In this document: in pieces, positions 1 through 4,986 of the stretch
Numbering within the stretch: position 1 is the stretch's first letter
Layout: each line of letters opens with the position of its first letter
Assembly: GCA_964501445.1 (NCBI GenBank)
Contig: CAZCSJ010000022.1
Coordinates: 1-7,827 of the forward strand
From: CAZCSJ01 sp964501445
GTDB taxonomy: Bacteria > Patescibacteriota > Minisyncoccia > Sungbacterales > HO2-52-23
DNA length: 7,827 nt
Direction: 5' to 3'
The notes under the pieces: generated by a model
The model's database searches: none
What the model saw: only the letters and a program-made list of their open reading frames with translations
Told to the model about the DNA's origin: nothing
Program-made: the position numbers and the translations under genes

Positions 1-558
1 CCCAATCCCCACATTGCCATTTTTATCCATCACCAATCGTTCTGTTTCCGCACATGCGCCTCCGCAATTTGCCCAAAATCCAAGCCGTTCGGTAGCAGTA
101 TTGATGTTTGAGGTCTTTACCATGAATCGCCTACTATTGTCAGACACATGGAATCCGATGCGGGGCTGATCTGTTGCTTCAGCGCCTATCTGTATGCCAT
201 CCATCCCTCCGGTGGTTCCTGTTCTCATTGATTTTATTTCTCCGGCAACGCTCAACCTCTGCGGGGTTGTAACAAGCCCGATGCCGACGTTGCCGTTGGG
301 TACAAGAAACACATTGTTGCCTTTGCCGGAAATCGCAACGGCGTTTGCGGCGAAATTGGAAAGGGTGCTGAAACTCCCGCCTTTGATCTGCTCGGTGTCA
401 CCCACATTGACGGGTGCGGGCACATTGGCATTAGGCGGGGATTGAGATGGTTCAGTGAACGCAGACGCGACACCAACACTCAAAAGCAACGCGAGAAATG
501 CCGCTGCTCCAATGAGATAATTGGATTTTATCGTGGAAAGAAGACGAAACGTACGCAT
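1..558 (-). CDS. Secreted surface protein with GNVGIG motifs (N-terminal part, runs off the window)
   Basis: The frame is open from an ATG at 558 to the left edge, giving 186 residues and no stop. Residues 1-13 are a basic n-region (MRTFRLLSTIKSN). Residues 14-30 form a hydrophobic stretch, and ASA at 31-33 is a good signal peptidase I site, so the mature protein would start FTEPSQSPP. A Pro/Asn-rich linker (about 36-52) follows. GNVGIG occurs at 89-94, followed by a segment ending RLSVAGEI, and again at 181-186 at the window edge. This arrangement is familiar from tail-fibre-like and adhesin-like repeat proteins and from many secreted CPR proteins; the ligand cannot be told. Two cysteines (165, 169) lie in a NCGGAC stretch. 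The gene starts 13 nt after the small membrane-protein gene, so co-transcription is likely. No clear Shine-Dalgarno is seen. Expression at the cell surface is an inference from the signal peptide. Confidence 0.82.
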   Translation of the reverse strand, partial: MRTFRLLSTIKSNYLIGAAAFLALLLSVGVASAFTEPSQSPPNANVPAPVNVGDTEQIKGGSFSTLSNFAANAVAISGKGNNVFLVPNGNVGIGLVTTPQRLSVAGEIKSMRTGTTGGMDGIQIGAEATDQPRIGFHVSDNSRRFMVKTSNINTATERLGFWANCGGACAETERLVMDKNGNVGIG

Positions 559-571
559 TGTGTTCTTACAT

Positions 572-946
572 TTATCGCGGAGGAGGTGGGGGCAATAATT
601 CGAGAAGTTTCTTTTGCTCTTCTGATACCTGCTTCTGCTCTTCGGTGAGCGGAGATTGGGTGGATTGCGTCTGCGAGGATGCGCTTCCCCCAGTACTTTT
701 TGCCGGAGCGCTTACAGGCGGCGGAGGGAGTAATTCCAAAATCTTTTTCTGCTCTTCTGCGACTTCTTTCTTTTCCTCTTCAGTGCGGGGCGCGGGCGCC
801 AAACTTTCTAAAATTTCTTCCTGACCAACCACAGGGCGTTCCCCATGCTTCAATGAGGGTACTTGCCACCAGAAATACGCAAAAATCGCTCCCACGAGAA
901 GAAGTAACACAAAGAGAAGGAGGAAATAATTTTTATTTTGCTCCAT
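572..946 (-). CDS. Small single-pass membrane protein with repeated Glu/Lys helix-polyproline units
   Basis: 124 residues. Residues 8-27 are a strongly hydrophobic anchor (LLLFVLLLLVGAIFAYFWW region) after a short polar start, so the tail probably lies outside the membrane. The tail has two clear repeats, about 55-77 and 101-122. Each has a TEE start, a charged helical run containing EEQKK, then LELL and a run of four or five prolines. A degenerate third copy lies at 44-53 (EILESLAPAP). Between the clear repeats is a Ser/Thr/Gln/Gly-rich linker (about 78-99). The charged runs could form short helices or coiled coils. I do not recognise a named family; a spacer, scaffold or envelope-interaction role is only a guess. 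The next gene downstream encodes a secreted surface protein 13 nt away, which supports an envelope role. No Shine-Dalgarno is visible; an extended -10-like box sits 8 nt before the ATG. Confidence 0.78.
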   Translation of the reverse strand: MEQNKNYFLLLFVLLLLVGAIFAYFWWQVPSLKHGERPVVGQEEILESLAPAPRTEEEKKEVAEEQKKILELLPPPPVSAPAKSTGGSASSQTQSTQSPLTEEQKQVSEEQKKLLELLPPPPPR

Positions 947-954
947 GTGCTTTT

Positions 955-963
955 ATTCTATCA
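955..963 (-). promoter_or_regulatory. Candidate extended -10 box upstream of the membrane-protein gene
   Basis: The minus strand reads TGATAGAAT, which fits the extended -10 pattern TGnTATAAT with one mismatch. Only 8 nt separate it from the ATG at 946, so a transcript from it would be essentially leaderless, which agrees with the lack of a Shine-Dalgarno. No convincing -35 hexamer is present. The preceding gene ends with a hairpin, which makes a fresh promoter here reasonable. Confidence 0.3.
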
Positions 964-1015
964 CACCTCTCTGTCTCTGAATAAAAATAGTTATCCACAC
1001 CTACCAAAGGTATGT

Positions 1016-1037
1016 TCTCGACAAGCTCGAACAATAT
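1016..1037. repeat. REP-like imperfect palindrome
   Basis: The segment has TGTTC and GAACA ends around a TCGACAAGCTCG core, giving an imperfect hairpin with a small bulge. The core resembles TCGACGAGCTTA in the copy at 2942-2966 beside the GIY-YIG gene, so both may belong to one dispersed short-palindrome family. It lies in the spacer downstream of rpiB, just beyond the hairpin at 1050-1076. Confidence 0.35.
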
Positions 1038-1049
1038 TCTTCTTGCTCC

Positions 1050-1076
1050 CATGTACCAAGCTAAGCTTGGTACATG
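1050..1076. repeat. Perfect 12-bp hairpin just after rpiB, possible terminator
   Basis: Arms CATGTACCAAGC (1050-1061) and GCTTGGTACATG (1065-1076) pair perfectly around a 3-nt loop (TAA on the plus strand). It begins 3 nt after the rpiB stop in transcription order, where a terminator would be expected. No U-tract follows on the minus strand, so intrinsic termination would be weak; mRNA 3'-end protection is an alternative. It shares stem length, loop and outer arms with the hairpin at 3884-3906. Confidence 0.5.
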
Positions 1077-1079
1077 TAT

Positions 1080-1520
1080 TCACGTATGTGAGAACTTCTT
1101 CAGCCGCCGGATGTGGCGGCCTCCTTCAAAGGGGGCGGCAATCCAGTATTCCACTGCGGATTTTGCTTCTCCCTCAGTGAGAAAACTCGCGCCAAGCGAG
1201 AGAATATTGGCATTGTTGTGGCCCCGCGACATCGTGAGGATTTTTCTAGGGCCCCCATAGTAGACCGCCGCGCGCACTCCTTTCACGCGGTTTGCGGCCA
1301 TTGCTTCGCCTTGGCCCGTGGCGCCAAGCACGATTCCTCTCGCTCTTTTGTCTCGCGCAACCGCGCGCGCTGCGGGAATCACAAAATCGGGATAGTCGTC
1401 GTTTGGGTCGTATGAAAAAGGACCTTTATCGGACACCGTATGTCCGAGACGGGTAAGATGTCTTTTTAGCGCTTCTTTTAACTTGAAACCGCGATGGTCG
1501 GAACCAATGAAAACTTTCAT
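1080..1520 (-). CDS. rpiB: RpiB/LacAB-family sugar-phosphate isomerase (ribose-5-phosphate isomerase B)
   Basis: 146 residues from the ATG at 1520. An alternative TTG at 1532 would add only four residues and is less likely, because family members start MKVFIGSDHRG or similar. The enzyme interconverts ribulose-5-P and ribose-5-P in the cytoplasm. The SDHRG motif (7-11) supplies the Asp8/His9 pair. The phosphate loop is GATGQGE (66-72), followed by AANRVKGVRAA. His101 lies in GHNNANILSLGA, and FEGGRH (131-136) is the usual C-terminal signature. The Cys that acts as base in the E. coli enzyme (Cys66, in CGTG) is Gly66 here. Glu72 instead sits in the GxGE position used by the M. tuberculosis-type enzyme. 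Length is normal. It follows the split transketolase genes, matching a pentose-phosphate role. No Shine-Dalgarno is present. LacA/LacB-type or other aldose-isomerase activity cannot be excluded. Confidence 0.88.
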   Translation of the reverse strand: MKVFIGSDHRGFKLKEALKRHLTRLGHTVSDKGPFSYDPNDDYPDFVIPAARAVARDKRARGIVLGATGQGEAMAANRVKGVRAAVYYGGPRKILTMSRGHNNANILSLGASFLTEGEAKSAVEYWIAAPFEGGRHIRRLKKFSHT

Positions 1521-1530
1521 ATCAAATATC

Positions 1531-1608
1531 AAAAATCAAAACGACATAGTAAAATTAAAATATCTATTCTTTTTGAATTTTGATTTGTGATTTTGCATTT
1601 TGATTTTT
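1531..1608. repeat. A+T-rich spacer with AAATCAAAA-type repeats and an 11-bp inverted repeat
   Basis: On the minus strand AAATCAAAA-like words recur about four times. AAAAATCAAAA at 1531-1541 and TTTTGATTTTT at 1598-1608 are an 11-bp perfect inverted pair. The repeat tract runs into the last codons and TAA stop of the transketolase C-subunit gene. It may act as a weak 3'-end or promoter-rich spacer for rpiB; no clear promoter hexamers could be assigned. Confidence 0.4.
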
Positions 1609-2599
1609 AATTTTTGATTTTCCGAGAAATGACCTTCCCCACCGCCTCCTTTATCGCCCCCGTTCCCAACCCGAATTTTTCAATCAACTCAAACGGGTCG
1701 CCGGATTCACCAAAGCGGTCGCGTACGCCGACAAATTCCATCGGCACCGGATGATTTTGAACCAGCACTTCCGCAACCGCCGCGCCAAGCCCCCCGTGGA
1801 TTTGGTGCTCTTCAACTGTTACCACCGCACCTGTTTCTTTTGCGGCCGCAATAAGGATTTCCGTGTCAATCGGTTTTATCGTGTGATTATTTATCACCCG
1901 AATGTCAATCCCCTCTTTTGCAAGCGCTTCTGCGGCTTCAAGGGCGTTCCAGAGAAGCATACCCGCGGCAATAATCGTGGCATCTTTTCCATTCCGAAAT
2001 ACTTCTGCCTTGCCTATCTGAAATGGCGTATCCTCTGTCGTAATGATAGGGGATTTTTCTCTGCCAAAACGGATATAGACAGGCCCGGGAAGCGATGCCG
2101 CGGCAAGGGTCGCTTTTTTTGCCTCAATCGCGTCGCAGGGCACCAAAACGGTCATCCGCGGGAGCATCCGCATAAGCCCTATGTCTTCAAGCGCTTGATG
2201 CGTGGCGCCATCCGGCCCCACGGAAATCCCCGCATGCGCCCCGCCGATTTTCACCGGCACGTTATTAATACAAATAGTGGTGCGGATCTGCTCGTTGTTG
2301 CGTCCCGGGCTAAAAGCGGCGTATGAGGAAATAAAGGGGATTTTACCGTAATTCGCGAGCCCCGCGGCAACAGTTGCCATATTCTGCTCTGCCACTCCCA
2401 TCTCAATGTAGCGCTCCGGAAACTTTTCTTTAAACCACAAACTCCGCGTGGATTCGGCTAAATCCGCACAGAGCACCACCACGCGCGGGTCTTTCTCGCC
2501 TGCCTCAACAAGCCCCTTGCCGTAGCCGTCGCGGGTGGGGAGCATCTCTACATCTTTAGCGAGTAGTTTTGGATTTAATTTTACTTCTGGATTAATCAT
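1607..2599 (-). CDS. Transketolase, C-terminal subunit (pyrimidine-binding and C-terminal domains)
   Basis: 330 residues, the second half of a split transketolase. With the N-terminal subunit it moves two-carbon ketol units between pentose, tetrose and hexose phosphates using thiamine diphosphate. The PYR domain covers about 20-185: CADLAEST (45-51), then GVAEQNM (68-74), whose Glu71 is the conserved residue that activates the TPP aminopyrimidine. GISVGPDGATHQALEDIG (124-141) carries the substrate-pocket His134. The C-terminal domain (about 195-325) contains EEHQIHGGLG (263-272). A DXS-like or pyruvate-dehydrogenase-beta relative is less likely, given its N-subunit partner and the rpiB neighbour. 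The start codon has no Shine-Dalgarno; 2 nt upstream a 14-bp inverted-repeat arm begins. Split transketolases are usual in archaea and CPR bacteria, where the two genes are normally adjacent or overlapping. Here a GIY-YIG gene separates them by 412 nt. The last residues (RKIKN) are encoded by A-rich repeat sequence. Confidence 0.93.
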   Translation of the reverse strand: MINPEVKLNPKLLAKDVEMLPTRDGYGKGLVEAGEKDPRVVVLCADLAESTRSLWFKEKFPERYIEMGVAEQNMATVAAGLANYGKIPFISSYAAFSPGRNNEQIRTTICINNVPVKIGGAHAGISVGPDGATHQALEDIGLMRMLPRMTVLVPCDAIEAKKATLAAASLPGPVYIRFGREKSPIITTEDTPFQIGKAEVFRNGKDATIIAAGMLLWNALEAAEALAKEGIDIRVINNHTIKPIDTEILIAAAKETGAVVTVEEHQIHGGLGAAVAEVLVQNHPVPMEFVGVRDRFGESGDPFELIEKFGLGTGAIKEAVGKVISRKIKN

Positions 2600-2600
2600 G

Positions 2601-2614
2601 GGCTACGAAATACG
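2601..2614. repeat. Outer inverted repeat, left arm
   Basis: GGCTACGAAATACG is the exact reverse complement of 2997-3010. The two arms lie immediately inside the two transketolase genes: 2 nt from the C-subunit start and 2 nt from the N-subunit stop. They bracket the whole 410-nt insert that holds the GIY-YIG gene. Confidence 0.6.
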
Positions 2615-2646
2615 AACAATTATGGAACTGGTGAGTAATAAATATT

Positions 2647-2682
2647 CCCTGAGCGGAGCGAAGCGGAGTCGAAGGGCTACCA
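2647..2682. repeat. REP-like repeat at the 3' end of the GIY-YIG gene (inner inverted repeat, left arm)
   Basis: The plus strand starts CCCTGAGC, has a GCGGAGCGAAGCGGA middle and ends GTCGAAGGGCTACCA. The last 15 nt (2668-2682) are the exact reverse complement of 2942-2956. The outer CCCT/AGGG ends can pair, so each copy is itself a weak palindrome. The GIY-YIG stop codon TAG lies inside this arm. Confidence 0.6.
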
Positions 2683-2940
2683 CTTTCCCCACTCGCCCCG
2701 AATTAATTTTTGCTTCTTACTTCTTGTCCATCCTTTAATCTGTTTCTCTCTCCTCCGCGCCTCTTGAATATTCTCATATTCCTCCAGGTACACTATCTCT
2801 TTAGGTTTATGTCTTGCTGTATATTTTGAACCTAAGCGAGAAAGATGTTGCGTCCAACGAATATCTGGTTGCCATGTCATGCCAGTATAGTACGAATAGT
2901 CCTCGCAAAGAACAATATACACATACCACTTCCAATTCAT
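2677..2940 (-). CDS. GIY-YIG nuclease-domain protein (UPF0213/YhbQ-like)
   Basis: 87 residues, essentially one GIY-YIG domain. The first motif is VYI (7-9) and the second YTG (18-20), followed by Arg28 in DIRWTQH and His32. GSKYTARHKP follows at 37-46. The metal-binding Glu is expected at Glu65 in RRREKQIKGW (62-71), and KKQKLI closes the fold. This matches the small stand-alone YhbQ/UPF0213 group, whose cellular role is uncertain; some relatives cleave DNA. No extra DNA-binding domain is present. The gene sits between the two transketolase subunit genes. Its start is 1 nt from one inverted-repeat arm and its TAG stop lies inside the other, so the coding sequence fills the repeat-bounded unit almost exactly. 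GAAGGG within the repeat, 7 nt before the ATG, could act as its ribosome-binding site. I infer a mobile or repeat-associated cassette; passive insertion is the alternative. Confidence 0.87.
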   Translation of the reverse strand: MNWKWYVYIVLCEDYSYYTGMTWQPDIRWTQHLSRLGSKYTARHKPKEIVYLEEYENIQEARRREKQIKGWTRSKKQKLIRGEWGKW

Positions 2941-2941
2941 A

Positions 2942-2966
2942 TGGTAGCCCTTCGACGAGCTTAGGG
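2942..2966. repeat. REP-like repeat at the 5' end of the GIY-YIG gene (inner inverted repeat, right arm)
   Basis: On the minus strand it starts CCCTAAGC and ends GTCGAAGGGCTACCA. It is a shorter version of the copy at 2647-2682, in opposite orientation. The shared 15 nt are identical, the flanking CCCT(G/A)AGC matches at 7 of 8 positions, and only the middle differs in length. It ends 1 nt before the ATG and contains the Shine-Dalgarno-like GAAGGG. Confidence 0.6.
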
Positions 2967-2996
2967 ACTAAGTAGATTAAATCACTATCCCTTATC

Positions 2997-3010
2997 CGTA
3001 TTTCGTAGCC
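2997..3010. repeat. Outer inverted repeat, right arm
   Basis: CGTATTTCGTAGCC is the exact reverse complement of 2601-2614. It begins 2 nt after the transketolase N-subunit stop in transcription order. The match stops sharply at both ends of the arm. Confidence 0.6.
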
Positions 3011-3011
3011 G

Positions 3012-3875
3012 TTATTGATGTTCACTCTTAATCTTTCCCCCCAACGTCCGCAACTCATCCAAAAACTTCTTCCCCTCCTCGGGCTTCGGCGGCTTTCCAT
3101 GCCACAAATAGTCAAACTCAATACTCTCAATCCCTTTTCCTGGAATGGTGTGCGCAATAATCAACGTCGGCTTCTCAAAAACCGCTTTTGCCTGCTCTGT
3201 CGCCTCCACAAACTCGCGGATGTTATGCCCATCCACCTCAATCACATGCCATCCGAACGCCTCGTATTTCTCACGCAAGGGCTCCAATGGCATCACGTCT
3301 TCAGTCATACCATTTATCTGAATGTTATTGCGGTCAATCACTGCGGTGAGGTTGTGAAGGCCGGAGTTTGCCGCAAACAGTGCCGCCTCCCATGTATTTC
3401 CGGCCTGCTGTTCGGCATCGGACATCAGGCAGTAGACGCGGCTATGCTTTTTATCCATTTTTAAGCCGTAGGCAATCCCTGCCGCCTGCCCGAGTCCCGA
3501 CCCGAGCGGGCCGGAAGTGGTCTCCACTCCTGGCAGACGCTCCCGCTCCGGATGCCCCTGGAGGCGTGAGCCGAACTTCCGCAATGTTTTCAACTCTTCA
3601 ATAGGGAAATACCCCGCGAGCGCCATCACCGCATAGCGGATCGGACTGATATGACCGTTAGAAAGAATCAGGCGATCCCGCTCGGGCCATTCGGGATTTT
3701 TCGGGTCATGATTCAACACATGAAAATAGAGCGCGGTAAAAATATCGGCCATGCCAAGCGGGCCGGCCGTATGTCCGCTCTTTGCTTCCACAAGGGACTC
3801 AATCGTCAACTGCCGCGCGCGGTTCGCGAGCTCTTCAAGCTCTTTTAACTTTTCATCGTGTAGCGTATGCGTCAT
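3012..3875 (-). CDS. Transketolase, N-terminal subunit (TPP pyrophosphate-binding domain)
   Basis: 287 residues, the PP domain of a split transketolase, and the partner of the subunit at 1607-2599. KSGHTAGPLG (32-41) corresponds to the KSGHPG motif with His35. SNGHISP (72-78) has His75, GHPE (107-110) has His108, and TSGPLGSGLGQAAGIA (120-135) is the phosphate/TPP loop. The thiamine diphosphate signature normally reads GDG...N; here it is SDAEQQAG (152-159), with metal-binding Asp153 kept and both glycines replaced, followed by NTWEAALFAAN and RNN (182-184) supplying the downstream Asn ligand. IPGKGI (244-249) is also typical. Length fits archaeal and CPR N-subunits. It starts 18 nt after GAPDH, with a hairpin overlapping the junction and no Shine-Dalgarno. 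Its C-subunit gene lies 412 nt downstream beyond a GIY-YIG gene, so the two chains depend on a transcript crossing that insert or on separate initiation. Confidence 0.93.
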   Translation of the reverse strand: MTHTLHDEKLKELEELANRARQLTIESLVEAKSGHTAGPLGMADIFTALYFHVLNHDPKNPEWPERDRLILSNGHISPIRYAVMALAGYFPIEELKTLRKFGSRLQGHPERERLPGVETTSGPLGSGLGQAAGIAYGLKMDKKHSRVYCLMSDAEQQAGNTWEAALFAANSGLHNLTAVIDRNNIQINGMTEDVMPLEPLREKYEAFGWHVIEVDGHNIREFVEATEQAKAVFEKPTLIIAHTIPGKGIESIEFDYLWHGKPPKPEEGKKFLDELRTLGGKIKSEHQ

Positions 3876-3883
3876 AAGAAATT

Positions 3884-3906
3884 TGTACCGATCTTAGATC
3901 GGTACA
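3884..3906. repeat. 10-bp hairpin carrying the GAPDH stop codon in its loop
   Basis: Arms TGTACCGATC (3884-3893) and GATCGGTACA (3897-3906) are perfectly complementary. The 3-nt loop at 3894-3896 is exactly the TAA stop of the GAPDH gene on the minus strand, so the last three sense codons (Val-Pro-Ile) lie in one stem arm. AAATTTCTT follows before the next ATG, which is not a proper U-tract. It may be a weak terminator, attenuator or dispersed repeat, and it resembles the hairpin at 1050-1076. Confidence 0.55.
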
Positions 3907-4898
3907 GAAACTACCCGTTTGATGTGCTCAATCAACGTCGCCGTATATCCCACCTCGTTGTCATACCATGAAAACACTTGCACGCAATCGCCGTCTACCA
4001 CTTTTGTAAGAGACAAATCTACAATTGCGCCATACGGTTGTCCGATAATGTCCGATGAAACAATCGGTTCGTCCGTGACCGATAGAATTTTTGACCAGCG
4101 CGATTCCCCTGCGGCTTTTGTAAAAAGTGTGTTTACTTCCTCCCTCGTGGTCGCGCGATTTGTAAAAATAGTTATTGCGCTCAAAGACCCTGTGATAATT
4201 GGCACACGCACTGCAATCGCGTCAAATTTCCCCTCAAGATCGGGTATTGCCTGAACCACTGCCTCTGCCGCACCCGTGGTGGAAGGCACGATATTCACTG
4301 CCCCTGCTCGTCCGCGCCGCAAATCCTTCCCGTCAGGCCCATCCACCAATTTTTGCGTTGCCGTATAGCCGTGAATAGTCGCCATTGCGGCTTTTTTTAT
4401 ACCGAGCGTCTCATTGAGAATCGCAAGAACCGGCGCCACGGAGTTTGTGGTGCAAGACGCATTGCAGGTGATGGACGGAGGATTTGAAAAACCCTCATCG
4501 TTCACCCCAACCAAAAGCGTTGCCACATCTCCTTTCGCGGGTGCAGTGATGACCACGCGCTTTGCGCCTGCATCAAGGTGTGCTTTGGCTTTTTCAGATG
4601 ACGTAAATAGGCCTGTTGCCTCCACCACCAGATCTACCCCAAGTTTCTTCCAGGGAAGTGCCGCGGGGTCTTTTTCGGCAAAAACCTTAATCCGCGCGCC
4701 GCCCACCACCAGCGCTCCCTCACCTACCTCCACTTGCTTCCCGTAGCGGCCATAGACCGAGTCATACTTCAGGAGATAGGCGAGCGTCGCGGGGTCTGCC
4801 AAGTCGTTTACGGCGACAATATCAAATGTCGGGTCGCCGAATGCGGCGCGAAAGAAACTGCGGCCAATGCGGCCAAAACCGTTGATTGCTATTTTCAT
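3894..4898 (-). CDS. gap: Glyceraldehyde-3-phosphate dehydrogenase, phosphorylating, NAD-type
   Basis: 334 residues, the normal length for the family. It oxidises glyceraldehyde-3-P to 1,3-bisphosphoglycerate in the cytoplasm. The N-terminal Rossmann fold starts with INGFGRIGR (5-13). Asp32 in VNDL is the usual sign of NAD preference. The catalytic motif ASCTTN (147-152) supplies Cys149; His176 in TIHGYTATQ is the base partner. The phosphate-binding STTGAAEAV stretch (206-214) and the C-terminal WYDNEVGYT (311-319) are intact, so the enzyme looks functional. It is the first gene after a 194-nt spacer, with its own candidate promoter, and is followed after 18 nt by the transketolase N-subunit. 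That links it to glyceraldehyde-3-P made by transketolase. No Shine-Dalgarno is visible; the start codon overlaps one arm of a 14-bp inverted repeat. The stop codon lies in a hairpin loop. Confidence 0.97.
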   Translation of the reverse strand: MKIAINGFGRIGRSFFRAAFGDPTFDIVAVNDLADPATLAYLLKYDSVYGRYGKQVEVGEGALVVGGARIKVFAEKDPAALPWKKLGVDLVVEATGLFTSSEKAKAHLDAGAKRVVITAPAKGDVATLLVGVNDEGFSNPPSITCNASCTTNSVAPVLAILNETLGIKKAAMATIHGYTATQKLVDGPDGKDLRRGRAGAVNIVPSTTGAAEAVVQAIPDLEGKFDAIAVRVPIITGSLSAITIFTNRATTREEVNTLFTKAAGESRWSKILSVTDEPIVSSDIIGQPYGAIVDLSLTKVVDGDCVQVFSWYDNEVGYTATLIEHIKRVVSVPI

Positions 4899-4910
4899 CC
4901 CGTTAGAAAT
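4897..4910. repeat. 14-bp inverted repeat, arm overlapping the GAPDH start codon
   Basis: ATCCCGTTAGAAAT (plus strand) is the exact reverse complement of 4987-5000. On the minus strand this arm ends with the first two bases of the GAPDH ATG. Pairing with the upstream arm would enclose the translation start in a stem with a 76-nt loop. It could be a regulatory hairpin or two opposed copies of a dispersed repeat. Confidence 0.5.
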
Positions 4911-4986
4911 TTGGACTATGGGTAATAGACACGCGACCTCTTAAATTTTTGGGGTTCTTCTTCATATGTGGTATATGCAACATGAC

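Noticed and set aside
252..479. Minus-strand 75-aa ORF inside the surface-protein region
   Set aside because: It lies in another frame of the GNVGIG protein, whose frame has a signal peptide and known motifs. The ORF has no family features.
936..1082. The rpiB frame stays open for about 46 codons after its TGA, suggesting TGA recoding or readthrough
   Set aside because: The protein already ends at the normal family length after FEGGRH, the extension is spacer sequence with a hairpin, and an open run of this length is not rare by chance. No in-frame TGA occurs inside any recognised gene.
1521..1532. TTG start for rpiB at 1532
   Set aside because: It adds only four residues (MIFD) before the ATG that matches the family start, and has no Shine-Dalgarno.
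1751..2326. Plus-strand 191-aa ORF
   Set aside because: It is antisense to the transketolase C-subunit; the composition is a shadow of that gene and shows no domain.
2600..3011. A target-site duplication flanking the GIY-YIG insert
   Set aside because: The outer arms are inverted, not direct, and I could find no convincing direct repeat at the borders.
2807..3157. Minus-strand 116-aa ORF across the transketolase/GIY-YIG junction
   Set aside because: It overlaps two well-supported genes in a different frame and spans the repeats; it has no recognisable content.
4903..4983. A 26-codon minus-strand ORF (MLHIPHMKKNP...) ending 4 nt before the GAPDH start, a possible leader peptide
   Set aside because: It has no Shine-Dalgarno, no regulatory codon run, and its stop falls inside the 14-bp repeat arm. 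It looks like a chance frame in the spacer.
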